Below, piece after piece: positions 23,039-30,899 of a stretch of 37,184 nucleotides of DNA (position 1 is its first letter; each line of letters opens with the position of its first letter). Made by a program: the position numbers and the translations under genes. Location: NCBI GenBank assembly GCA_035942255.1, contig DASZDG010000018.1:1-37184 (forward strand), written 5' to 3'. Source of the DNA: JALZEG01 sp035942255. GTDB taxonomy: Bacteria > Actinomycetota > CADDZG01 > WHSQ01. The notes under the pieces were generated by a model that was given only the letters and a program-made list of their open reading frames with translations, did no database searches and was not told the DNA's origin.

Positions 23039-23102
23039 GCCGCCGGTAGCGAAATCCGTCCTTACGGCCCCGCTCAGCGCGGCCCCCGGGACGAAGAACG
23101 GG

Positions 23103-23567
23103 CTAGGTCGCCTTCTCTACCTCGACTATCCGGCCCAGGAGGCCGTTTATGAAACGTCCCGAGTCTTCCGTCGAGTAGGACTTCGCCAGCTCCACGGCCT
23201 CATTGATCGCCACCGCTACCGGCACGTCGTCGCGCCACAGCAGCTCGAACAGCGCCATCCGCAGCAGCGTCCTATCTACCACCGGCATGCGCTCGATCGC
23301 CCACCGGTCGGCGTGCGCGACGATCAGCTCGTCGATGTCCGCATGGTGGCTCTGGACCCCCGCGACGAGGTCGCTCGCGTACGCCAGGGCCTCCTCCGAC
23401 GGCTCCTCGTCGTCGACGCCGTCTCCGGCGCCCTGGTCGCCGGCCGTCGCGACCACCCAGCCCCCGGAGCGCCTGGCCTCGAGCGCGTCCACCGGGAGCT
23501 CGTCGCGGATCTCGGCTTCGTAGAGCACGTCGAGCGCGAGCCTTCGCGCCGCGCGCCTCGCCTTCAC
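23103..23567 (-). CDS. nusB: Transcription antitermination factor NusB
   Basis: An RNA-binding factor (154 residues) that assembles with NusE/S10 on rRNA leader boxA elements. The opening A-R-R-L-A-L-D-V-L-Y-E-A-E, the D-R-T-L-L-R-M-A-L-F-E-L-L segment and the N-E-A-V-E-L-A-K-S-Y-S-T-E-D-S-G-R-F-I-N-G-L-L-G motif are diagnostic. An acidic, Gly-rich insert of about 25 residues sits near position 35-60. The GTG start at 23567 lies 14 nt after the efp stop. Last gene of the shikimate/translation operon. Confidence 0.95.
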   Translation of the reverse strand: MKARRAARRLALDVLYEAEIRDELPVDALEARRSGGWVVATAGDQGAGDGVDDEEPSEEALAYASDLVAGVQSHHADIDELIVAHADRWAIERMPVVDRTLLRMALFELLWRDDVPVAVAINEAVELAKSYSTEDSGRFINGLLGRIVEVEKAT

Positions 23568-23581
23568 GAGCGGGATCGCAG

Positions 23582-24145
23582 CTACCCCTGCACCCGCGAC
23601 TGGTACTCGCCGGTGCGTGTGTCGACCTTGATCCGCTCGCCCTTCTCGACGAAGAGCGGGACCTGTACGACGGCCCCCGTCTCGACCGTCGCCGGCTTCA
23701 GCGCGCCCGAGACGCGGTCACCCTTCATCCCGGGCTCGGTCTCGACGACCTCGAGCTCCATCGAGACCGGCATCTCGGCCCCCACGGGCGTCCCGTCGTA
23801 GACGGGGACCATCACGATCGTCGAGTCCTTCAGGAACTTCCGTGCGTCGCCGAGCAGCGCGGGGTCGACGTGGACCTGCTCGTAGCTCTCGTTGTCCATG
23901 AACACGAGGCCCGCGTCGTCCTCGTACAGGTACTGCATCTCGCGCTTGTCGAGCACGGCGAGGTCGACCTTCTCGTCGGCGCGGAACGTGCGCTCGGTCA
24001 CCGCGCCGTTCTTGAGGTTCTTCAGCTTCGTCTTCACGAACGCCTGTCCCTTGCCGGGTTTGACGTGCTGGTAGTCGACGATCGTGAACAGGCCGTTGTC
24101 GAGGTTGAGCGTCTGCCCCGGCCTCATGTCGTTCGTAGAGATCAC
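23582..24145 (-). CDS. efp: Translation elongation factor P
   Basis: Relieves ribosome stalling at polyproline. It has 187 residues in three beta-barrel domains. The tip loop H-V-K-P-G-K-G-Q-A-F near residues 27-36 carries the lysine (about K32) that is modified or exposed in EF-P. The C-terminal G-E-R-I-K-V-D-T-R-T-G-E-Y signature is intact. It sits between pepP and nusB, as in many Gram-positive genomes. Confidence 0.96.
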   Translation of the reverse strand: MISTNDMRPGQTLNLDNGLFTIVDYQHVKPGKGQAFVKTKLKNLKNGAVTERTFRADEKVDLAVLDKREMQYLYEDDAGLVFMDNESYEQVHVDPALLGDARKFLKDSTIVMVPVYDGTPVGAEMPVSMELEVVETEPGMKGDRVSGALKPATVETGAVVQVPLFVEKGERIKVDTRTGEYQSRVQG

Positions 24146-24157
24146 TTGCAGCCCTTC

Positions 24158-25237
24158 CTATTGGATTTCGATGAGCGTGTCCTTGGGGGCCTTGCCTAGC
24201 ACTTCCGAGCCTTCGTCGGTGACGAGCACGCAGTCCTCGATGCGGATGCCGCCGATCCCCGTCTCGTAGACCCCAGGCTCGACGGTGACGACGTCGGACG
24301 GCACGAGAGTGTCCTCGGACGTCTTGTGGAGACGCGGCTGCTCGTGAATGTCGAGCCCCACGCCGTGGCCGAGCCCGTGGCCGAACGTCTCGCCGTACCC
24401 GGCGTCGTCGATGACCGCGCGGGCCGCGGCGTCGACGGCGACGCCCGTCGCGCCCGGGCCGACCGCGTCGATCCCCGCGGTCTGCGACGCGAGCACGGTC
24501 GCGTAGACCTCCTTCGCGTGGTCGCTCGCCGCCCCGAGCACGACCGTGCGCGTGAGGTCGGAGCAGTACCCCCCCCAGCGCGCTCCGAAGTCGAGCAGGA
24601 CGAGGTCGCCCGGCGCGAGCTCGCGGTCCGACGGGCTGTGGTGGATGTGCGCGGAGAGGGGGCCGGAGCCCACGATCGGGTCGAACGAGATCGAGTCCGC
24701 TCCGCGACGGCGCATCTCGACCTCGAGATCGAGCGCGATCTCACGCTCGGTGCGGCCGGGGCCGAGGCGGTCGAGCACCCACGTGAACGCCTCGTCGCCG
24801 ATGCGCACGGCCTCCCGGAGCAGCGAGACCTCTTCCGCCTCCTTGCGGCGGCGCAGCTCCTCGACGAGGCTCTTCGTCGGAGCCAGCTCGACGCCCCCGA
24901 GCTTCTCGGTGAGCTGGTCGCGCTGCGCGACCGTCATCGTCGTCCCCTCGATGCCGACCTTGGTCACGCCGGCGGCCTGCAGCGCGGGAGCGAGCGACTC
25001 GTGCAGGAACGTGTCGTAGACGATCACGTCCGCGCCCTGGACGAGCTGCCCCGCCCGCGCGCGGTAGCGCGGGTCGGTGAAGAACAGCGCCGCGTTCTGC
25101 GTCACGAGCATCTGTCCGTTCGAGCCGGAGAACCCGCAGAGGTACCTGACGTTCGTCATGTTCGTCACGAGCAGGGCGTCGGCGCCGGATCGCGCGATTG
25201 CCTCCCTGAGCCGGCCGATCCGGCCTTCGTAGTCCAT
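24158..25237 (-). CDS. pepP: Xaa-Pro aminopeptidase (M24 metallopeptidase)
   Basis: A cytoplasmic dimetal peptidase of 359 residues that removes N-terminal residues before proline. The N-terminal creatinase-like domain (about 1-125) precedes the pita-bread domain, where all five metal ligands are visible: D216, D227, H291, E320 and E334. H287 and H298 flank the G-H-G-L-G-H-G-V-G-L-D-I-H-E motif. The ATG at 25237 shares a base with the aroQ stop (TGATG), and efp follows after 12 nt. The pairing of a prolyl peptidase with efp is recurrent in bacteria. Confidence 0.94.
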   Translation of the reverse strand: MDYEGRIGRLREAIARSGADALLVTNMTNVRYLCGFSGSNGQMLVTQNAALFFTDPRYRARAGQLVQGADVIVYDTFLHESLAPALQAAGVTKVGIEGTTMTVAQRDQLTEKLGGVELAPTKSLVEELRRRKEAEEVSLLREAVRIGDEAFTWVLDRLGPGRTEREIALDLEVEMRRRGADSISFDPIVGSGPLSAHIHHSPSDRELAPGDLVLLDFGARWGGYCSDLTRTVVLGAASDHAKEVYATVLASQTAGIDAVGPGATGVAVDAAARAVIDDAGYGETFGHGLGHGVGLDIHEQPRLHKTSEDTLVPSDVVTVEPGVYETGIGGIRIEDCVLVTDEGSEVLGKAPKDTLIEIQ

Positions 25238-25671
25238 CAGGCTGGCACCATCCCTTCCAGCGCGCGCAGCGCCACGGTGTACGAACGGGGGCCGAAGCCG
25301 GCGACGATCCCGGCCGCGGCCTCGGCGGTCACGGACCTGCGGCGCCACGGCTCGCGCGCGTGGATGTTCGACAGGTGGACCTCGATCACGGGATACGGCA
25401 CCGCGCGCACCGCGTCTGCGATCGCGCGGCTGGTGTGCGAGTACGCGGCGGGGTTCAGCAACGCCCCGGACACGCGGCCGATGCCCCCGTGCAGGAAGTC
25501 GACGATCTCGCCTTCGCTCGACGACTGCCGTACCTCGAGGTCGATTCCGAGCTCGACGGCCTCTTTCTCGAGTTCGTTGTTCACGTCCTCAAGGGTCGCG
25601 GTCCCGTAGACCGAGAGCTCGCGCGTCCCGAGCAGGTTGAGGTTGGGCCCGTGCACGACCAGCACCTTCAC
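25237..25671 (-). CDS. aroQ: Type II 3-dehydroquinate dehydratase
   Basis: Dehydrates 3-dehydroquinate to 3-dehydroshikimate. The small (144-residue) dodecameric class II enzyme shows H-G-P-N-L-N-L-L-G-T-R-E near 7-18 and the Y-G loop tyrosine. N-P-A-A-Y-S-H-T-S-R-A-I and the catalytic-His segment E-V-H-L-S-N-I-H-A-R-E follow. The GTG at 25671 forms a GTGA overlap with the stop of the aroKB fusion, and its own stop overlaps pepP. Confidence 0.95.
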   Translation of the reverse strand: MKVLVVHGPNLNLLGTRELSVYGTATLEDVNNELEKEAVELGIDLEVRQSSSEGEIVDFLHGGIGRVSGALLNPAAYSHTSRAIADAVRAVPYPVIEVHLSNIHAREPWRRRSVTAEAAAGIVAGFGPRSYTVALRALEGMVPA

Positions 25672-27245
25672 CCCGACAGCCTCCTCAATGCCTTCGACAG
25701 TGTCTCCCGATCCACCTCGACCCCCGCCTCCGGCCGCCCGAGCTCCGCGAGGAGCACGAACCGGACCCCGCGCCGGTACTTCTTGTCGTGCTGCCACGCG
25801 TCCTCGAGGTCGGTGAGGTCGAACGCAGCCGACACCGGCAGGCCGGCGGCCTCGAGAGGCCGGCGGTGAGCCGTCACGGCGTCCTCGTCGATGCGGCCCA
25901 GCTCGAGGGCCGCGAAGGCGGCAGCCATCATACCGAGGGCGACCGCCTCGCCATGGCGGAGCGGAGCGGCCGACCCCGCGGTGACGTGCTCCATCGCGTG
26001 GCCGAACGTGTGGCCGTAGTTCAGGTGCGCCCGCGCCCCGCTCTCGGTCTCGTCCTGCGCTACGACCGCGGCCTTGATCGACGCGGAGCGGATGACGACC
26101 TCCGTGAGAACGTCCGCATCGCGGGCGCGTATCGCGTCTGCGCGTTCGGTCACGAGCGCGAGCAGCGACGGGTCCGCGATCAGCCCGTACTTCACGACCT
26201 CGGCCAGCCCGGCCGCGACCTCGCCCTCGGGGAGGGTCCGCAACGTGGCGACGTCGCACACGACCGCGCGCGGCTGGTGGAACGTGCCGGCGAGGTTCTT
26301 GCCCTGGGGGAGGTTGACGGCGGTCTTCCCTCCGATCGCCGCGTCGACCTGCGCGAGCAGGCTCGTCGCGACGTGGACCACGGGCATGCCGCGGTGGTAG
26401 ACGGACGCGACGAAGCCTGCGAGGTCGGTGACGACGCCCCCGCCGACGCCGACGAGAAGGTCGTGGCGGTGCGCGCCGAGGTCCGCGAGCTCGGTCAACA
26501 GGCCCTGTGCAGCCCCCAGCGACTTCGACGCCTCGCCCGCGGGCACGGTCAGCGTGTGCGTCTTCAAGCCGGCCGCGGACAACGACGCGGCGGCCTCGGC
26601 CGCGTGCTCCCCCAGCTCCGGATGCGTCACCAGGAAGGCCTTCTCCGCGTCGGGCGGGAGCTGAACGACGTCTCCGAGGCGCGCGCCGACGCCGTCTCCC
26701 ACGACCACGTCGTAGGAGCGGTCGCCGAGCGCGACCCGCACCCGCCTCTCCGCCGCGGGAGCGGCGTGTCCCACCAACGATGCGATCTCCGCCGCGAGCT
26801 CCTCCGGCGTCTTGCCGTCGGCCGCCACCACGTGGTCCGCGGCGCGCTGGTACGCGGCGCGCCGCAACTCGTACAGCGCCTTCGGGTCGGAACGGCGCAG
26901 CATCGGGCGCTCGCGCGAGCCCGACACGCGGCGCATCGCCTCGCGGAACGAGACGTCGAGCCACACGACGGTCGCCCACTGCACCGCCGTGGCGATCGAC
27001 GGGTCTCCCAGCGCGCCGCCGCCGAGCGCGACGACCGACTCCGGTCCCTCCAGGATCGAGTGCACGGTCCGGCTCTCGAGCCGGCGGAAGACCGCCTCGC
27101 CCTCCTCGAACAGCGCGGGGATCGACTTGCCGGCCGCCGCCTCCACGGCTGCGTCCGCGTCGACGAAGGGAAGGCCGGCCCTCGCGGCGAGAAGCCGGCC
27201 GACCGTCGACTTGCCGGCCCCCATGAAGCCGACGAGCACGATCAA
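25668..27245 (-). CDS. aroKB: Fused shikimate kinase - 3-dehydroquinate synthase
   Basis: Two shikimate-pathway enzymes in one 525-residue chain. Residues 1 to about 165 are shikimate kinase: P-loop G-F-M-G-A-G-K-S-T at 6-14, F-V-D-A-D, F-R-R-L-E and the lid R-E-R-P-M-L-R. After a short linker, about 172-525 are 3-dehydroquinate synthase. This part has the NAD-binding G-V-G-G-G-V-V-T-D-L-A-G-F and metal ligands in G-L-A-E-V-V-K-Y-G and L-N-Y-G-H-T-F-G-H-A-M-E-H. No stop or frameshift lies between the domains. The TTG at 27245 gives a TTGA overlap with the aroC stop and a normal kinase N-terminus; GTG at 27239 is possible. Confidence 0.93.
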   Translation of the reverse strand: MIVLVGFMGAGKSTVGRLLAARAGLPFVDADAAVEAAAGKSIPALFEEGEAVFRRLESRTVHSILEGPESVVALGGGALGDPSIATAVQWATVVWLDVSFREAMRRVSGSRERPMLRRSDPKALYELRRAAYQRAADHVVAADGKTPEELAAEIASLVGHAAPAAERRVRVALGDRSYDVVVGDGVGARLGDVVQLPPDAEKAFLVTHPELGEHAAEAAASLSAAGLKTHTLTVPAGEASKSLGAAQGLLTELADLGAHRHDLLVGVGGGVVTDLAGFVASVYHRGMPVVHVATSLLAQVDAAIGGKTAVNLPQGKNLAGTFHQPRAVVCDVATLRTLPEGEVAAGLAEVVKYGLIADPSLLALVTERADAIRARDADVLTEVVIRSASIKAAVVAQDETESGARAHLNYGHTFGHAMEHVTAGSAAPLRHGEAVALGMMAAAFAALELGRIDEDAVTAHRRPLEAAGLPVSAAFDLTDLEDAWQHDKKYRRGVRFVLLAELGRPEAGVEVDRETLSKALRRLSG

Positions 27246-28414
27246 GTGCGGTCCCCGTCCGCCCCCCGCGCCGCGACCCGTTCCCGGTAGCGCGCCACCG
27301 ACTCGCGGACGTCGTCGAGCGTATCGCCGCCGAACATCTCGAGCACCGCGTCCGCGAGCACGAGCGCGACCACGTGCTCGCACACGACGCCGGCCGCGGG
27401 GACCGCGCACACGTCGGTCCTCTCCTGGAACGCCTCGACGGGCTCGCCGGTCGTCAGGTCGACGCTGCGCAGCCGCTTCTTCAAGGTCGACAGCGGCTTC
27501 ATCGCGGCGCGCACGCGCAGCGTCCCGCCGATCGTCATCCCGCCCTCGGTGCCGCCGGCGCGGCCGGTCGCGCGCGTCAGGTCCGGCTCGATCTCGTCGT
27601 GCGCCTGGGAGCCGCGCCGCGCCGCGACCGCGAAGCCGTCGCCGATCTCGACCCCCTTGATCGCCGGCACCGCCATCAACGCGCCGCCGAGGCGGCCGTC
27701 GAGCTTGCGGTCCCAGTGGACGTGTGAGCCGAGGCCGGGCGGCAGCCCGAACGCGAGGACCTCCACTATCCCGCCGAGAGAGTCGCCCTCGGCCCCCGCG
27801 GCCTCGATCGCCGCGACCATGGCCTCGCCCGCCGCGGGGTCGAAGCAGCGAACCGGTGACTCGTCGACCGCGGCGCCGTCGCCCGGCGACGCCGGCCTCA
27901 CGTCCTCGGGAACCGCCGCGGTGCCGATGGAGACGACGTGCGAGAGGACCTCGATGCCGAGCTCGCGCAGCAGCGCGAGGGCGAACGTCCCGAGAGCGAC
28001 GCGCGCCGCGGTCTCGCGCGCGCTCGCGCGCTCGAGCACGTTGCGCGCGTCGGAGAACCCGTACTTCAGCATGCCCGGGAGGTCGGCGTGGCCGGGCCGC
28101 GGCCGCGTCAGAGCGCGGCCCCCGGGCTCGCCCTCGACCGACATGACGTGTGCCCACTTCTCCCACTCGCTGTTGCGGATCACGACGCCGACCGGGCTCC
28201 CGAGCGTCCGGCCCCCGCGCACGCCCGCGACGATCTCGAGCGCGTCCTTCTCGATCTTCATCCGGGGGCCGCGCCCGTAACCGTGACGGCGCCGGGTGAG
28301 CTGCGCGGAGACCGCGGCGGGCGTGATCGGGATTCCCGCCGGCAGTCCCTCGAGGATGCCGACGAGGGCTTGTCCGTGCGACTCACCTGCGGTGAGGAAG
28401 CGAAGGCGTGGCAT
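27242..28414 (-). CDS. aroC: Chorismate synthase
   Basis: Converts EPSP to chorismate with reduced FMN. The family motifs G-E-S-H-G-Q-A-L, R-R-R-H-G-Y-G-R-G-P-R-M, R-P-R-P-G-H-A-D-L and R-A-S-A-R-E-T-A-A-R-V are all present. The length is 390 residues. I chose ATG 28414 because GAGG lies 9 nt upstream; an ATG at 28423 would add three residues. It is the first gene of the operon. The 74-nt gap to the divergent VOC gene contains two GGCGCC palindromes (28442-28447 and 28453-28458), which together form an inverted repeat. Confidence 0.96.
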   Translation of the reverse strand: MPRLRFLTAGESHGQALVGILEGLPAGIPITPAAVSAQLTRRRHGYGRGPRMKIEKDALEIVAGVRGGRTLGSPVGVVIRNSEWEKWAHVMSVEGEPGGRALTRPRPGHADLPGMLKYGFSDARNVLERASARETAARVALGTFALALLRELGIEVLSHVVSIGTAAVPEDVRPASPGDGAAVDESPVRCFDPAAGEAMVAAIEAAGAEGDSLGGIVEVLAFGLPPGLGSHVHWDRKLDGRLGGALMAVPAIKGVEIGDGFAVAARRGSQAHDEIEPDLTRATGRAGGTEGGMTIGGTLRVRAAMKPLSTLKKRLRSVDLTTGEPVEAFQERTDVCAVPAAGVVCEHVVALVLADAVLEMFGGDTLDDVRESVARYRERVAARGADGDRT

Positions 28415-28488
28415 GTGGGTCATCCTCGCATCAGCGACGGCGGCGCCGCACCGGCGCCGCGAACGGACGGACGACGCGGGAGGGACGG

Positions 28489-28905
28489 ATGATCGAGATC
28501 GAGTCGGTGGCGAGCGTCTCGGCAGTCGTGCGCGACCCGGGGGCCGCGACGCACCTGCTCCGCGACGTGATCGGGCTCACGTTCGAGGGCGGCGAGGACG
28601 ACTACGCGTTCACCGAGAAGCTGCCGGGCGTCAGGCACTTCGGCATCTGGCCCTTGCGCGATGCCGCGCGGGCGTGCTTCGGAAGCGACGAATGGCCGCG
28701 CGACGTGCCGGTGCCTCAGGCGAGCATCGAGCTCGAGGTCGCATCCGTGGAGGCCGTGACGAGCGCCGCCGCGGAGCTCCGCGACAAGGGCGTCGACTTG
28801 CTCCATCAGCCGAAGGAAGAGCCGTGGGGGCAGACGATCGTCCGGCTGCTCACGAACGACGGCCTGATCCTCGGCATCAGCTTCACGCCGTGGTTCCACG
28901 GCTGA
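28489..28905 (+). CDS. VOC-family protein (glyoxalase-like), function unknown
   Basis: A 138-residue vicinal-oxygen-chelate fold protein: S-V-S-A-V-V-R-D near residue 8 opens the first beta-alpha-beta-beta-beta module, and A-S-I-E-L-E-V-A-S-V opens the second. The near-C-terminal G-L-I-L-G-I-S-F-T-P segment replaces the usual metal-ligand Glu with non-acidic residues. The canonical first His is also missing, so a metal-free binding role is likely. ATG 28489 has GGGAGG just upstream. It is divergent from aroC and convergent with the pilus operon, 12 nt away, with no terminator between. Confidence 0.75.
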   Translation: MIEIESVASVSAVVRDPGAATHLLRDVIGLTFEGGEDDYAFTEKLPGVRHFGIWPLRDAARACFGSDEWPRDVPVPQASIELEVASVEAVTSAAAELRDKGVDLLHQPKEEPWGQTIVRLLTNDGLILGISFTPWFHG

Positions 28906-28917
28906 GCGCATCTCCCG

Positions 28918-29586
28918 CTACTTGAGGATCTCTTCGCCCTCGCAGAGCGTGAACTGGTCGTCTCCGTAGAGCATCGTGGCGCAGTCGCCGTTGACCGACA
29001 GCAGCTGGAAGTTCTCGGCGAACTGCTCGCCCTCCTCGACGGTGTAGACGGTGCCGTCGACCTGTACCTGAGCGCGCGGCTCACCGCCCTCGCGGAACAC
29101 GTCGACCAGGCGCACGCGGTGCCCGCCGACGTTCTCGCCGCCGCCGTCGCCCGTTCCGGTCCCGTCACCGGTTCCCGTCCCGTCGCCGTCGCCGGTCCCG
29201 GTCCCGTCACCTGTGCCGCCCCCGTCGCCCGTGCCGGTCCCGTCGTCGGGCAGGCCGTCACCGTCGAGGTCGACGATCCCGGTGCCGTCACCGGCGCCCT
29301 CGTCGATCAGCGGCTCGAACGGGTCCTTCGGCGCGAACACCTGGAACGTCTCGACGGGTCCCTTGCCCCCGCCCTTGCCGTCGCCCGGGGGGTCCACGGG
29401 CTCCACCGGAGTGACGGGCGTCGACACGGGCGGCGAGATCGGCGCGGCCTCTTCGACGGGATCGTCACCGCCGCGGAGGAAGAGGAACCAGAGCACGAGG
29501 AGCAGGACCAGGACGCCGCCGACGGCGAGCGCCGCCTGCGCGTTGTTGATGCCTCTGGTCTCCTGGATCTCCGGTGGGGTCGCCAT
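28918..29586 (-). CDS. PilP-like membrane-anchored type IV pilus assembly protein
   Basis: The last gene of the pilM-N-O operon. A cytoplasmic N-terminus is followed by one membrane helix (about residues 18-38) ending in a basic residue. Then comes a long external Pro-, Gly- and Asp-rich linker with F-A-P-K-D-P-F. A compact C-terminal domain of about 65 residues follows (H-R-V-R-L-V-D-V-F through to the end), with V-D-G-T-V-Y-T-V-E-E-G-E-Q-F and C-A-T-M-L-Y-G-D-D. This is the pattern of the PilP/GspC homology region. The linker has a (G-T-G-D-G)-type repeat that resembles calcium-binding Asp/Gly repeats. PilP normally contacts the outer-membrane secretin PilQ; no secretin is in this window. 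Confidence 0.75.
   Translation of the reverse strand: MATPPEIQETRGINNAQAALAVGGVLVLLLVLWFLFLRGGDDPVEEAAPISPPVSTPVTPVEPVDPPGDGKGGGKGPVETFQVFAPKDPFEPLIDEGAGDGTGIVDLDGDGLPDDGTGTGDGGGTGDGTGTGDGDGTGTGDGTGTGDGGGENVGGHRVRLVDVFREGGEPRAQVQVDGTVYTVEEGEQFAENFQLLSVNGDCATMLYGDDQFTLCEGEEILK
29141..29248 (-). repeat. Degenerate GTGDG-coding repeat in the PilP-like linker
   Basis: About 108 nt of imperfect 6- to 12-nt repeats encode Gly, Thr and Asp only (units such as D-G-T-G-T-G and G-D-G-G-G-T). The frame is kept. Length variation between strains would be expected by slippage. Confidence 0.7.
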
Positions 29587-29595
29587 AGTCAGTCC

Positions 29596-30243
29596 TTACG
29601 GTGTCGTGGCGGCGGTCGGGGAAGGCTCCGGCGCGGTCGGGCTCGCCGCGGGGGCCGGCGCCGGAGCGACCGGGGGCGGGGCGACCGGGGTCGTGCCGGG
29701 GACGAACCCGGTGGGCTGCTCGAAGAACACGCGCGCGGTGGCCGTCAGGCTGATCTCCGAGCCCTCCTGCGACGACAGATCGAGCAAGTCGATCCGAAGT
29801 GCCCGGTCGAGAGCGTACAGGCGCCGGATGAAGTCCTGGATGGCGAAGTAGCCCCCGCTCCCGCCGATCGACACCCGCACCTCTGCGAGAGCGGCCCCCT
29901 CGGGCGGCGACTTCGGTAGCTCGGGAGTGATCTGCACGAAGTCGACGCCGGCCTGGTTCGCCGCGTTGTTCACCTGGAATAGGAGGTTGTGCACCTCGTG
30001 GTCCGCGGGGACGAGCTGGCGGATCCGCTCCAGGTCCGCGCGCAGCTGCGGCTCCTGGCGCTGCAGCTCCTGGAGGCGCTGGAGGTCCAGCGTCAGCTGT
30101 TGCTCGAGGCCCTCCTCCTGCTCCACCAGTGCGCGCACGTCCTCCAGCTCGCCCTGACGCGGCCTGATGAGAAGGAAGAACGCCAGGAGGACGACCAGGA
30201 ACGCGGCAGCTCCGACGAGGATCATCCGGTTGCGCGCGCTCAT
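29596..30243 (-). CDS. pilO: PilO-like type IV pilus inner-membrane assembly protein
   Basis: An alignment-subcomplex protein of 215 residues. A short cytoplasmic N-terminus precedes one membrane helix (about 8-27). A coiled-coil of some 50 residues rich in Gln, Glu and Leu comes next. A ferredoxin-like domain follows (V-H-N-L-L-F-Q-V-N-N-A-A-N-Q-A-G-V, then F-I-R-R-L-Y-A-L-D-R-A-L-R-I). The C-terminal 35 residues are Pro/Ala-rich. It overlaps pilN by 4 nt and precedes the PilP-like gene by 9 nt. The family is divergent, but topology and order fit PilO. Confidence 0.87.
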   Translation of the reverse strand: MSARNRMILVGAAAFLVVLLAFFLLIRPRQGELEDVRALVEQEEGLEQQLTLDLQRLQELQRQEPQLRADLERIRQLVPADHEVHNLLFQVNNAANQAGVDFVQITPELPKSPPEGAALAEVRVSIGGSGGYFAIQDFIRRLYALDRALRIDLLDLSSQEGSEISLTATARVFFEQPTGFVPGTTPVAPPPVAPAPAPAASPTAPEPSPTAATTP

Positions 30244-30899
30244 TCGTCTTCTCCCAGGTCACCCTGGAACCGCTCGCTCGCGGCGCGGTCGCTGAGCTCG
30301 AGCGTGCTGTCGAAGTCGACCACGGTCTGCTGGCCCTCGACGATGTTGGCGGTAGCGGTGTTCAGCCAGATCGCGGAGAACTCCTTGACGTTGCGCAGGC
30401 TGATCAGCCACTTGGCGACGCCCGGCATCGACAGCGACCGGCCCTGGAACGCGATGCGTCCGAACGGCGTCTGGTCCGAGAGGCGGATCGGCGCCGTCTC
30501 GGTCCCGACGGGCGACGCGCCCTCTGTCGTGCCGGCGGATCCCGACATGCTCGTCAGCCACACCTCGCCCGGGATCACCATCGCGACCTCGGTCATCAAC
30601 GCGGGCCAGTCGACGTCGCCGGTCATGACCGACACGAGCGCGGCGCGCTTCGACTCGACCTCGGCCTGCAGCTCGGCGTACTGCGCGAGGGCCGCGATCT
30701 GGGTCTGCAGCTGGGAGGTCCGGGCCTGCGCGGCGGCCAGGTCGTCGCGCGCGTCGTTCACCTGGGCCCCCAGCAGGACCCACCAGCCGATGAGCAGCAG
30801 CAGCACGACCATGGCCGCGATCACGACCAGGCCGACGGCGCGGCGCTGCCGCCGCCGCTCCTGATATGCGGCGGGGAGGAGGTCGATCCGGCGCATCAT
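30240..30899 (-). CDS. pilN: PilN-like type IV pilus inner-membrane assembly protein
   Basis: A 219-residue partner of PilM and PilO. The cytoplasmic N-terminus contains the PilM-binding motif I-D-L-L-P-A-A-Y-Q-E-R (classically I-N-L-L-P) at 5-15. A basic patch, a membrane helix (about 21-44) and a coiled coil follow. A periplasmic-type ferredoxin-like domain then has V-W-L-T-S-M-S-G and F-Q-G-R-S-L-S-M. ATGA overlaps join it to pilM on one side and pilO on the other, which suits stoichiometric assembly. Confidence 0.9.
   Translation of the reverse strand: MMRRIDLLPAAYQERRRQRRAVGLVVIAAMVVLLLLIGWWVLLGAQVNDARDDLAAAQARTSQLQTQIAALAQYAELQAEVESKRAALVSVMTGDVDWPALMTEVAMVIPGEVWLTSMSGSAGTTEGASPVGTETAPIRLSDQTPFGRIAFQGRSLSMPGVAKWLISLRNVKEFSAIWLNTATANIVEGQQTVVDFDSTLELSDRAASERFQGDLGEDE

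Noticed and set aside
23039..23102. Possible bidirectional terminator between the HicB-like gene and nusB
   Set aside because: Only short, imperfect GC stems and no T-run on either strand.
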